64,000 nt of DNA from Craterostigma plantagineum (Eukaryota > Streptophyta > Magnoliopsida > Lamiales > Linderniaceae). This document shows positions 47,302-58,145 of this stretch, one piece after another (position 1 is the first letter of the stretch; every line of letters starts with the position of its first letter). The DNA is taken from NCBI GenBank assembly GCA_027422505.1, contig JAPQWV010001109.1, forward strand, positions 59,702-123,701, given 5' to 3'. The notes under the pieces were generated by a model. The model ran no database searches. It worked only from the letters and a program-made list of their open reading frames with translations, and was not told the DNA's origin. The position numbers were made by a program, and so were the translations under genes.

Positions 47302-50300
47302 TTATATATATAATATATATTTCTATATATAATATAATGGGGTATGACGAAATCCTTTAGGATGCTTTGTTCTAAAGTCACTTAGAATTTTACCCCGACA
47401 TGCGATCGATTTAATTGCTTAAAATTTGTCAGTCTAAGTCGCATTCTTGTGTCTAAAAGGTCATTTGGTTGTCCCACTAGACACAAAGTCACTCTACATG
47501 CGTGAGGATTCAAGCCTTGTTCCTTTTTCCTTTCTTTGGATCTACTTCTCGAGTGAGTCACACATAAATTACTTGTCTTACCTAGTGATTCTTGGTGTCA
47601 TACTCATCTTGCGTTAGATCGTCAGGAAAATGATAAGGGAGTTTAGGATATTCCTCATACGGCCTTATATAAATTTCCCCACGTTAGCCCATCCACTTTG
47701 AGCCTTCTCCGATGTCCTTTTCTTCATTTGAAACCCATTCCCAGCCTTCAACCGAACTCTATACTCTTCGAATGGTTGTTAAAACGAGAAAAGGAGGGGG
47801 AGATAACAAAAGAAAAAGTAAAATGATGACAAAAGAAGGCATTGCTCAACGCACAAAAATCAGACCAAAGGAACCGGCCTTTCGACTACCTTGTAGAAAG
47901 TGGCATGGTTCATGCTGTGAACTTCTCCAACGATAATCTCGTACGCTCGTCAGAACGGCTGGAAGAGGAGCACCACGAAGTGAACTTCTCCAACGATAAT
48001 CCGGTCTTATATCGGGAAACGAGAAGAGGAGTGCAGCTTCGGGTACGAATTCCATAACCGAGAACTTCTTCAAATTGATAATCTCTGAAACCTCTATAGG
48101 GATTAAGAGAAGAGGAGCATGGTATCGGCCTGAGAACCAACAAAAAGAAATTCGCCTACGATAATCTCCTAGAGCCTCATGGAGAAGCGGAGCTTCAGCT
48201 TGAGCATAGTATAAAAAGGGATAGTTCTTAAAAGAAAAGGAGGGAGAAAAGATTGAAAAGAAGAAAGACGCTGAAAAAAAAAGGAGACGGACGTAGAATT
48301 GGAAGACGATGAAGAGATAAGCTCACTTCCCTTTAAATTCCTTCCGTATTAAGTCCCAGCCAAATTATAACCCTTACAACCCTTTGATTCCACATAGACG
48401 GTCTCTCGCTTAGGTGAAATGATTAAAAATGCCTCGATCACAGGTAAATTGACTTAAAATTGCTTGTGTTGACTTGAGTGATAAAAATATAAAAATCCCA
48501 AGATAGCTAATTGAGAGCAAGAGCGAACCTAGTGAGAGTTGTCGAAATAGACCAGTCTATGAACTTAGGACTTTAGTTTGACGACATGACTTGACGGCAT
48601 TTTCTTCTTTCAAATGTCTCGTAAAATTTTAGGCGTGACGATTGATCGAAGCAAAATAATCTGACCCCATAAATGAATATATATATATATACACATATAT
48701 ATAATAATAAATAAATAATAAATAATAAAATTCGCACATTTTGACATGAAATGTTATGTTTCACATGCGTTGAATTGAATAAATGCAAATTTCTTTAGTG
48801 TATCGCACATTCTAAATGCAATGTTAGATTGCATTGGTACTGAATTGTTTAAATGCGATAAATTTTTCATTGCTTCTACCCTCACACAATATTTTAAAGT
48901 ACATGTTTTCGGAGACCATGTATACATGCTTGCTTGGTAAATTTGTGTACTCGTGACTTGAATTGATTTCATATGCTTGCATAATTAATTAATTCTTGTG
49001 CATCATTTGAGGGGGAGCAAATATAATACTTGTAGATTAGCTCCAAATAATTTTGACGTTTTTTTTAGCATTTCAGATCTTTCAAAATTAAGGAGTGAGA
49101 CGTCGACACTACAAGGGAAGGAGCTAGTCACAGACCAAATTTTAACTCCATTATTTCTAACTTTTTTTTCTAAGTGGTACAGATTTTTTAATCACTGCCA
49201 GGGAAGCTAGACGTTACTACACAGAAAATACAGTGAGTTAATTGCATTTATTTTAAACTCTCAGGGGAGCTTTACAATGTGATTTTATTTGAAATAGGGA
49301 TCAATCTGAATTTTTAGAAGCAAATTGAGAAATTGGATATAAGAATTAATTCGCTATCATAAGTTTCTCGATCGTAAAACGGTGTTGAGAACGACTTTGA
49401 TTAGCTGCGATAATTTGCGATCGAGAAAATTGAATAGAAGAGCGATTTTCTAATCGAAAATTTCTCGAGCGCAAATAATAATGGGCCTGATCCATTGCAT
49501 CGCAAAATGTCAAATCGTAAACCCATCATCAACTTACAGCGAGAATAAAAGTTCACTTTATGTCAGTCGAAAAACTTTTTCTCACGCAACCCTAAAATCG
49601 CAAAAATTTCTCTCGCGAAAAACTTTCACAGACAGTTTAAATTTCCCAAAAATCTTTCTATTTTCAACACGAAATTGTCTGTTTAAGGTATAAATGAGAT
49701 TCTGTTGACATTTGCATGTGATTTAACATCGTTAGCATCTGCATTTTGTAGTTTTTCACATGATTTATATTAGTTTCTCGACTGTTCTTCAAAACTGAGA
49801 AAATCGTATACTATTTTATAGTGTTTTAGGCATGATTTTGAATCCTTATCTGAAGTTAATGTCTGCACTTAAGATAGTTTCGATGTTCTTGATGAATCTA
49901 ATAGTATAAATCTTCGAAAAATCTGCATCTTCGACTCTGATTTGAGTTTAGATAAAACTGGGCATTTGAATGTTTAAAGCCATCGAAGAACTTTGTCGAT
50001 CGCAAACAGGCTTAATTGAATTCCGATTCAATTGAGATACTGTTTGTGTCAAATTAGTTCTCGATCGATAAAATCTGACTTAGTCGTTAAGATAGATGAT
50101 TTTGACCGAAAAATTACTTACCATCGAGAAATCTAATTAGGATTTTCTGTGTGCAAAAAACTTAAGCACTGAATAGATAATTTAGATGCAAATTTTATTG
50201 AGCGCAAAACTTACTATCGCAAAATAGAATTTTCGTGTTAATTGGATTTTGGTCGTAAAAATTTAGCAGCGAAAAAAAATTAATTTTTCAACGCTTAATT

Positions 50301-50977
50301 TTTCGATCGTAAAATTCGCCGCTTCGGACTTAATTGATTGAAAAATTTCTCGACGGTTGACTTATTCTCTCGTTGATTAATTTCTCGATAGAATTATATC
50401 GCAGCGAAAACAAATTTGTTACTTACAATCGAAAATCACATACCGCTCGACAAATTTCAAATCGAAAATTTTATTCAATCGAGGAAAATTTCTCGATAGT
50501 AAATTTACCTGAGAAATAATTTCTCGATCGTAAATTTACACGGACTTTTTCTCGATCGTAAAATAGATCGACTACAGTCTCGATTTCAACTTCAACACTT
50601 AGAAAATTTTTCTAAGTCTTCTACTCTGTAGCGAACATTAGCGAATAAAACTTTCTCGATAGAAAAATTAAACTGAGTCATTACAATTGAAATCAATGCA
50701 TAGGAAATCATTTTCAAAATTAATTTTATCGAGCGAAAAATTTCTCGGCATGAACAGTGTCATTACTTGCGATTAAACACTTGAAAATTTTCAAACTTTT
50801 TTTCACGCGATTAGGTGTTTAACTCAAAATCGAAATTCCTATATGCATACCATACGATTTCAACTCAAAATTCATCAAACATGTCATGACTTGATGCAAT
50901 ATTATAGTTTGATGAAATTAAATTCATTCTCGACTAGTATAAAAAATTATGAACTAATGATTTGTTATATTTTTCAG
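47166..50977 (+). repeat. Cop-1 spacer between pol and extra ORF
   Basis: 3.8 kb without a gene. It holds a TAA/TA microsatellite (about 47268-47335), an AGGGGGAG tract at 47791-47804, four imperfect units at 47919-48180, an AT-rich run (48676-48730), a second AGGGGGAG tract at 49006-49020, and from about 49300 to 50830 a dense array of CTCGATCGTAAA, TTTCTCGA and TCGAAAATTT motifs like those of the leader. Much of its length is unexplained and does not match Cop-2. Confidence 0.6.
47919..48180 (+). repeat. Four imperfect 63-90 bp tandem units in Cop-1
   Basis: Units begin near 47919, 47982, 48061 and about 48150 with GAACTTCTCCAACGATAATC or a variant and contain AGAAGAGGAGCA-like segments. 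Noncoding and of unknown role. Confidence 0.6.
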
Positions 50978-53900
50978 ATGGATCGCTATCCAAGATATAA
51001 TCACATATACGACCACAATCTGTATCTGAAGGACCAGGATACAAATTTCCAGCTCGATCTGAGCATCTTTCGATGCCCGGACGAGATCATTGTCTCTATC
51101 TTGAGAGGTCACCCCATCTGGCACGCATTGACGGTCACCGCCTCAGAGCCAATGGTCTATCTCCAGCAATTTTGGGGATGTATACAAGGAGTTGTAGCGA
51201 ATGGGGCATTCTCCTTCACAACAAGAATCGGGACGCGGCATATTCATATGAGTAAGAGCCAGTTCGGGATGATATTGGACTTGCCACACAGCGACAACTA
51301 CGACCCGCTCCCGTCGGACGCAGAAATGGTCCATGACTTCATGCACATGTGATATCAACCGCAGCTCACCAAATTAGCTCAGGTCCAGAGCAGCGGTATC
51401 CCTCACCCCTGGAAGACACTATTCGGGATCGTAAACAAGTGTCTATCACCAAAGCATGCCGGTTTCGACAAGGGCAACGGCAATATACTGCGAATCTTTC
51501 ACGGTCTCGCCTTCGCCAGAAACTACGACTTCGCACAGCTAATCTGGAATGATCTAGCTGAACAGATCCGGCTGAAGGAAAACCGAAGGTCAAAGAACGT
51601 GCCCCATGCTCGATGGTTCAACGTGATCATGAGGAAGGTCATGGAGCTACATGCGGAGAACATCCCACAGCTGCCTCCTGGTGGAAACTATCAGCCGCCA
51701 AGGCTAAAGTTCTTCCACAATCCACGGCTCACGGACTTGGACCAACCGTCGATGCCGATTCCACTCCAACTACTCACGCTTGCCGACCCCGCGGGAGCTG
51801 AGTATCAAAGATTCTGCCGGGAACACCATTTAACGGAGCAAATGATCAGAGCGCCCCCGGCAGATTACCATGTGAGCCCTCCCCAACCGGAACACCAACC
51901 AAGCCCTGACGACGCGATGATAGATGTTGTCGCTCATGAGCTTCAACAGGAGTCTCCCTTGATCGAAGAGCTGATGCCCGACGTAGATGAGACCTTGATA
52001 GACGTCGTGGCTACCGAGATGGCGCTCGAGGCTCCTGAACATGAATATCAAGTGGAAGTGCCCGTTCATGTTGGCGTGCTCGAAGAAACCATTGAGGAGG
52101 TTCTTTTACCAGTAGCACAGCCCGAAGTCGAAATGAGGCAAACTTCACTTCCACCGGTGACGGATCAGGCAATGGAGGACGTCCATCGAGACCTCACTCC
52201 TCACACGGCACCTCGTCTGACACGGAGTCTGACGAGGAAATAAGTCTGATAAGGAGGACTCCCAGGAGACTTAGCATTCAACTGGAGTCCCTCTTCCCAG
52301 CCGTCACCAAGGCACCAGATACTACACTGACCACAACGACAAGTGTTGTCGGCACTTCTTCGCTCAATCTTGAGTCACAACCAACCAACGTGGTGTCTGG
52401 TTCGCAGGCACAACCTGAGCCTGCCTTAACACCCATAGAGACGAATCCTCCAGATTCGACTCGAGGATTGGGTGGAAGTCTCATACAGTCACAACCTCAA
52501 GTGACTGTGAGCCAACCACAGAGTCGGTGTCTACTCAAAGGTTGATAACAGGCGACATCAGTCGTCCTGGTCCATCTCAGGAGGCGTCCGCACCCTACGT
52601 GACGAACGAGCAGTTCCAGGCCGCTCTCTCTGCCGCTGTACAGTCTAGGGAAGACAAATCACAGAGAGAGAGTACTCCAAGCACTCGAGGCATCCCGAAG
52701 AGATACCGAGAAAGCACCTGCCTCTGAAGGCCCTTCGTCACAAATCAACCCCACACCTCCACAACCCACACCCACCGACCCTCTAGCCACTTCCTCCATC
52801 CTCATCAATCCATACACAATCCCCATCACCGAGCTTCATGACATTCTCCTCGCCCGTCTGATAGGCGTTTCCATCCGATCGCCGTAAGAAGAATCCCTCT
52901 ATAGGCGATTGGTGGACCATCCTGAGCCACCGACTGACACCTGCCGAGGCCAAAGCTCCCACTCACGGTGCAGACATGACGATCCTGACGATCAGAACCC
53001 TCATGAGGAGGAGAAGAGGCCAAGGACATCAATAAGTGGCCAAGGACAAGGCTCGGGCGCCACGCAGACAAGCGTTGGAGCTAGTGAAACCCAAACACAA
53101 ACCCACCAAACACAAACCACCCAAACTACCTACACCACGCACCGCACCGCCCACATCGAACCACCAACCTTTCACCTCAGGACGCCTCCGTCCACACCAC
53201 CGATCTACTCAAGCCCCTTGCTTCCGGAAGAAGAGGCAAGTGCTGCGATGCTTGTAGCTCTAGCAGCTACCCAAGCCACTCCCTCAGTCGCTCCAGACCA
53301 ACCGAGATCCTCTGGACATGGCGTCAATCCACACGAGGCCCTAGACAAGTACATCTTCGAAGGACAGTGGATGACCCATTCCATGCCCGAGGAGCATCAA
53401 AGACGACGGCTTCACGACGTTCGGCGTTTTCTACAACAAGCGTCTATAGACCTCGTATCATAGAAGACGACGAGCTTCAAGAAGGTGAAGACCACAAGCG
53501 AGATATCCCAAGGCTACCAGAGTTAATCGCTCAACAGGCGGTTCCCTCTCCAAGACTAACGCCAGGGACCGTCCGGATCGACACGCAATGGGAAAACATC
53601 CAAATAGAAATTCCCTTCCTAGAAGAAGTTCGTGAGAATATTTGGAGGTCTCCGGATAGAGTGAAGAAGCCGAACGAGTTCGAGCTTAGAAGGGGATCAG
53701 CAGAAGAGGATGACCTACCTCTGGATGCTGACCAAACTAGGACCTGATGTTAGGCTGGGGATGACTAAGACACAAACCAAGAGCCATTATAAGAGTCTCT
53801 CCCCAATAAGCCAACTACTCAGCGTATACTGTGACAAAGGAAGACTTCCAACACCTCACTACATCATCGATCGAGTGGACAGGACCCGAGAGGAACTGAG

Positions 53901-54498
53901 CGAGAGCGACCTGCCGTACCTCCCCGCCGATGAAGTGTACTGTCTTTATCAGCTATACGTGGAGAAGTACAAAGGTCCTCAGGGCTTCATCAAGAAAGAA
54001 AGACTCGAAGGGCTCTACCGGTTCATGATGCGACAAGTCAAGTACTTCGCCGCTCACGACCTTCAAATGACACTTGAGAGCAATATGAAGAAGGTCAACA
54101 TGACCGCTCCGCTCAGCAAATGACCGAAGATCGAAGGGCTTCCCAACAATCACGTGCACATCAGCTCAGTCCTAGGCATCACCTACCACAATCCAATAGC
54201 AAAGAAGAATAGGTTGATGCTGAAGATTGAGATTCATAAGTTTTGCGATGGGACGCTCAAGGTTGTCAGGAAAAACATCGAGCAGAGGTTGGAAGAAATC
54301 AATCGAGATACGATGCTGAGGATCCATAGGTTCGTGAGAGAACAGCCGCTCCTAATGGAACTATTAGAAGATATTGAGGAGCGACTGGAGCTAAGGATCA
54401 CGCTGAGGAACTTCGAGCACGCGCTGGGCTTGCGCAAATCATATTACGCCCGACGAGGACAAACGGCGTGGAGACGCAATCAAGCACAAAGGGAAGAT
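50978..54498 (+). pseudogene. Cop-1 extra 3' ORF, homologous to that of Cop-2
   Basis: The probable start is the ATG at 50978 (MDRYPRYNHIY), directly after a polypyrimidine-CAG. N-terminal domain: LSIFRCPDEIIVSILRGHP, VYLQQFWG, an in-frame TGA at 51350-51352 exactly where Cop-2 has the Gly of LGYQP, then in the same frame PWKTLFGIVNKCLSPKHAG, NYDFAQLIW, ARWFNVIMRKV, to a stop at 52243. A decayed Pro/Gln/Thr-rich middle follows (52250-53460). The C-terminal part lies in pieces (53710-54123, 54154 on): FMMRQVKYFAAHDLQMTLE and KFCDGTLKVVRKNIEQ, matching Cop-2. The last frame runs into the LTR. Role unknown. Conservation of both ends in two elements argues that the protein was once useful to them. 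Confidence 0.75.
54488..54498 (+). other. Cop-1 polypurine tract
   Basis: AAAGGGAAGAT immediately before the 3' LTR, a weaker form of the Cop-2 tract. Confidence 0.88.
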
Positions 54499-54846
54499 TG
54501 TAGAATACCATTTGTAATTGTGCTTGATTTCATTAGTTGTCCTTGTAATTTGGGGCGTTGTATAGTAGTCCTTAGATTAGGACTAATTTGATATTTATAC
54601 CAAGTTTGTTTGGTATAAATACATGTAAATCAATTGAGCTGAATAGAGAAAGTTTCTAGAATTGATCCGAATGGCTTGCAATTCGATTTTTCTAGAGAGA
54701 GAAACAACAGTAACTTTCTCACTCTACTCAAATTCTCTCTTGTTCTTCATTTGAGTTTTTCGATCGAATTCAATTGTTTATCAAATGATCGAATTACTAT
54801 GAATTCTAGCCTAGGATCGTAGAGTTGTTAATCGTAGGACCTAACA
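54499..54846 (+). repeat. Cop-1 3' LTR (348 bp)
   Basis: It matches the 5' LTR with 8 substitutions and three 2-base indels by eye. TATAAATA is at 54614-54621. Followed by TTACC. Confidence 0.94.
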
Positions 54847-55666
54847 TTACCTTATAGGCAGATCTTATCCATATTAGCACTGTGGTACTTACGAAGATAA
54901 CATAAATGGTTCCACTCAGCATCTTATCAATTATGAAGCACATAAATCACGAATTTCCATTCAAATAAATACCATGTTCGCACATGGAAAGAATTCGTTT
55001 GCTCTTAACATTTTAGATGCAATTGCTAATGATATCTGCATGATTTCTTCCTAAAGATAGACAAGTTTCAGTGATGACGTGTTTTCCATGTATAGCATAT
55101 ATCCTTTCCATGTATAGCACAAGTGCAATAACTTAAACAGATAAGCACGAATTAAATGCATCCGTATCATATAATTCCTATTTCAGCATATCTTAAAATT
55201 GAATAACATTCATGCAATTATATCCTTATTATATAATATCCATAATTATCACATTCAAGGATATAAAAGATCTCATTCCATAGACAGATTCCAGCAGTAA
55301 TATCATTACCATGTATATCATATTTACCTTTATCAAATTAACGCATAATCCTTACTCTAATTTGCATAGCGCAGCACATCAAGCATTAATCACGTCATTT
55401 ATACAAAGATCAAAGTCACTTATCATTCGATTTAATCATACTTTCCAAAATTACGTAACAATGATATCGTGACGGTGGAATCAATGATCACAGTGGTATT
55501 ACATAAGTCATGTTGCAATGGAATCACAGTGTCAAGATGCGATTTTCTCAAATACAAGCACATGATACATACATATTTTGAATTGCTAAATTTGTAGTGC
55601 ATGTCTCATCTTAAGTACATGGAATAATCAAAACTCAAATACAGTGCACGACCAAAAAGGTCAACA
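54847..55666 (-). repeat. Sir-1 5' LTR, second part
   Basis: It begins with the duplicated TTACC and matches 6321-7119 of the 3' LTR to its end GGTCAACA. A 26-bp local duplication of TTTCCATGTATAGCA occurs near 55083-55110. No gene. Confidence 0.92.
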
Positions 55667-55881
55667 TTAGATATTTCCTAGTCACATAATTAGATGCTCG
55701 GTATACCTGAAGTCACTTAAGCACATAATTCCATAGATTCACTTAGGCACATAATAACTGCACAAAATTCATAAAATTACATGAGCATCAAATGCATATG
55801 CTAACTTCGTGTACTCACATAAGCATACAATGTGCGTGCAATTTTATTGGCCAACTAGCTTCCGGGGACTCAAGTTCTACA
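55667..55881 (-). repeat. Gyp-1 5' LTR, remaining part
   Basis: It starts with the duplicated TTAGA and ends TTCTACA. The last 50 bases (ATTGGCCAACTAGCTTCCGGGGAC) parallel the Gyp-2 LTR end (ATTGGCCGACCTAATTTCCGGGG), which proves the link to 2998-5485. Confidence 0.85.
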
Positions 55882-56150
55882 AAAGAGATACATCAAATGA
55901 AGAAAAATGTCGCCCACTTCCATTTCCCGAATGAGTGCGCTGCAACTCATTCTCATGGAAAGAAGTATATAGCCCTTAACCTTTGGCTCGTCTATCTGCC
56001 ACTTGGCATATGTAGCCCGGTCTTCTTCACTCGCATCAGTCCCTGGGACTTGCGGTACGGGGGAATCGAGGACATAAGTTAGCGACTCCACACCTAGGAC
56101 TATCCTTAGGTTATGGATCCAATCCACTTGGTCCCATCAAACAGTTTCTC
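55882..56150 (-). pseudogene. Copia gag N-terminal fragment, target of Gyp-1
   Basis: On the minus strand a fragment encodes VDWIHNLRIVLGVESLTYVL followed by DSPVPQVPG and a YAKWQIDEPKVKGYILLSM-like region. This is the typical N-terminal Gag of a different plant copia group (a WxRNLxIVL...LTYVLD motif). The preceding LFDGTK lies one base out of frame near 56125. It is cut at 55882 by the Gyp-1 LTR, and nothing downstream is in the window. It is therefore the oldest layer of the nest. Confidence 0.75.
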
Positions 56151-56899
56151 TCAAGCAGCATAGTAATAATGTTCGTCATTGCAGTAAATAGAAAGAAACG
56201 TAAGATGCAGAAAATAAAGATCTAATTAGGTTATCTTATCATCATACGCAAACAAGGACTTTTCGTTTCGCTTGACTCCCACTATTTTTCTCGAAAATAT
56301 TTCCTCCGGAGAAGAGTTTCGAAAACCTCATTGAAAGTTTCATAGTGGAGTTGATGTCCCAGACTCGACTAGTCTTGCCTCAGCCTTTAATGCAATATTT
56401 GGCTCATCTATTCTTATCGAAGTCACGTCAAACGCGAACTTATCTAATAAGAGTTTCAACTATCCTTTCTCAGTCATTGACCCTCACGGCTAACCTTGCT
56501 TATTGGGTATAACTGCCTAAGTGTGACCTACCAACTTATGCTCAAATCGTACAGAATGTACCGCCCCTTGCTGTCATATGCTTCGTGGGGGGGACTGGTA
56601 TGACAAGCGGCGTCCAAGACGCACCCGAGACGCTAACACTGGGGCGGGATATACGATGCCAACTTACTCGGAACAAATCGCAAAACTCCCAAATGCTAGA
56701 CATCACGACATGATAGAAGACGGGAATCAAACTCATGTACCCACTTAGTATTTATCAAACGGGAGACTAAACCATCTCACATAAGAGCACATAAAACATG
56801 CATATCATTTCAAAAACCAACACGCACGTAGATAGTAAATTAACCCTAGGAAAATAAACTACAAGACAGCACAAGCGGGTTATTTCTAGTCTATCCCTA
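56151..56899. other. Noncoding stretch, possibly leader/LTR of the older copia
   Basis: About 750 bp with no supportable gene. It lies upstream of the copia gag fragment on the minus strand and may be its leader or LTR, but I find no primer site, no TG/CA edge pair and no second copy. A GGGGGGG run is at 56587-56593. Confidence 0.4.
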
Positions 56900-57639
56900 T
56901 GTAGCGACCCTCACTTTCTAATAGATAATTAGTGGCGGATTTTCGCACCATAAGTCGTGGAAGACTCGGCAAACAAAAACTTTTTCCCGAAAATAAATAT
57001 ATCACAACAAAAGATTCGTCAACAAGGTCATGAATTTACATGGGCCTTAGCGCCAAAATGTCAAAATATCAAAACCCTAACTTCGGTCCACAAGTCGTCA
57101 TTCATGTAAAGCCCTGCCCTAAAAAGTCCGTGGAGCACCGCCGTCATCCTGCCACAGCCGCGACGCGCATCGGCGTCGGACTCAGTACCTACAACACGTA
57201 AAGTCCAAGCTATTGCTCAGTAGGTGAAAATATGCATTTGTGCAGCGTGCACTCAAACCCATCCAACAATATATCATAAATGCAATGCACGCTCAACTTA
57301 TTTCTCTCGTCTCGACCTAACGTAGTTCCAAACATCACACCGGGTCCTCACATCACAAAACCATATGCGTTGGACACTTACCAGTCTGACGCACTTGAGT
57401 CCCTTCCCAGGCAACACGCACCGGAGTCTCGCACCTCATGGGGCGCTTACCAGCCTGACGCACCTGAGTTGTAACCAAGCCTCACGCACTGGAGTCTCGC
57501 GCCAACCTATCACACATAGGATCTCAAGCAACACGCACTGACGCTTCCCGGCCTGACGCACCTGAATCGCGACCCAAGCCTCACGCACCGGAGTCTCGCG
57601 TCTCGTAGGACGCTTACCGGCCTGACGCACCAAAGTCAC
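56900..57639 (-). repeat. Older gypsy-type LTR, first part
   Basis: Starts TGTAGCGACCCTCAC, like the solo LTR (TGTAGCGACCCTAGC). A decayed form of the shared block (CACAAGTCGTC) lies near 57090. From 57360 to 57635 there are imperfect repeats of CCTGACGCACCTGAGTC. It is interrupted at 57639 and resumes at 61098. Orientation is inferred from the solo LTR. Confidence 0.65.
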
Positions 57640-58087
57640 TGTAGCGACCCTAGCCATCGCTACCATTTCTAGTCTTGTCCTAGGTTCCTAACTACGTATT
57701 TAGTTGGAAAGATACGAAAATACAGAATAAATTTTTCATTTTCGTGAATGTGCATTGTTTCTTTACATGTCAAAAGGGTACTTCCGTATTCCTAACTACA
57801 TTCATGTCCTAAATAAATGGGATGTGTATATATTTGCGGCAAAAGAACCTCCTATGCGCCCGGCCTCACAGGTCGTCGTCCACATACACACCACCCCCAA
57901 AAGACGTCCGGAAGCTTCAAAAGTCTGCCTTGCCGGCTAGGCGATCACGTACCGTGATCAGACGAACCTACAACAAATAAAACGTAGGATGGGCTTATAT
58001 AGCCCAGTAAGTGAAACTTATGCAATGCAGTGCCCGTGTCATGACTCGCGTAGGCATAAGCGCCAATGTTCATTAATCCTCACAAAA

Positions 58088-58145
58088 TCATGTCATGTCA
58101 TGTCATGTCATGTCTTGTCTTGTCTTGTTTCGTCATGTCTTATAG
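58088..58145. repeat. TGTCA/TGTCT pentamer microsatellite in the solo LTR
   Basis: Four to five CATGT-type and four CTTGT-type pentamers in a row. Further CTTGTCTTGCACGTG-like copies follow at 58158-58330. Confidence 0.8.

Larger units (their letters stand above)
25826..54846 (+). mobile_element. Cop-1: Ty1/copia element with extra 3' ORF, inserted in the Sir-1 LTR
   Basis: It is bounded by 350-bp and 348-bp LTRs (25826-26175, 54499-54846) and a perfect TTACC duplication. Without Cop-2 (29699-43219) it is about 15.5 kb, large for a copia with such short LTRs, because of a 3.8 kb noncoding spacer and a 3.5 kb extra ORF after pol. LTRs begin TGTAGAATACC and end CCTAACA. I count 8 substitutions and three 2-base indels between them. 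Order: LTR, primer site, leader with motif array, gag, protease, integrase, RT, RNase H, spacer with motif array, extra ORF, polypurine tract, LTR. The coding regions carry several frameshifts. Confidence 0.94.
5486..55666 (-). mobile_element. Sir-1: SIRE-like Ty1/copia element with extra 3' ORF, host of Gyp-2 and Cop-1
   Basis: The target duplication TTAGA lies at 5481-5485 and 55667-55671, exactly at the LTR edges. After removing Gyp-2 (9608-20048) and Cop-1 (25826-54846) the element is about 10.7 kb. On the minus strand the order is 5' LTR, primer site, gag, protease, integrase, RT, RNase H, extra ORF, repeated polypurine tracts and 3' LTR. LTRs begin TGTTTACC and end TTACTTCA in element orientation. 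They differ at about 12 of 280 positions in the stretch I compared (6840-7119 against 55380-55666). Domain order, the initiator-Met primer site, several internal polypurine tracts and an env-position ORF are those of the SIRE/Maximus lineage. All genes are broken. Confidence 0.92.
1..55881 (-). mobile_element. Gyp-1: old Ty3/gypsy (Tekay/Del-like) element, outermost host of the nest, left end outside the window
   Basis: This is the container of the nest. Its own sequence is only 1-5485 and 55672-55881; everything between is the Sir-1 insertion with its passengers. On the minus strand the order is 5' LTR (2998-5485 plus 55672-55881), a degenerate primer site, gag, protease, RT and RNase H. The LTR outer end reads CTACA at 55881, and the inner end is a decayed TATCAGGACCC at 2998 (Gyp-2 has TGTCAGGACCC). 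Integrase and 3' LTR are not in the window, so no target duplication can be read. Pol is riddled with frameshifts and diverged from Gyp-2, which fits an old copy. Confidence 0.85.

Noticed and set aside
56151..56899. Separate LTR between the copia gag fragment and 56900
   Set aside because: No TG/CA edges, primer site or second copy could be found, so it is described only as noncoding.
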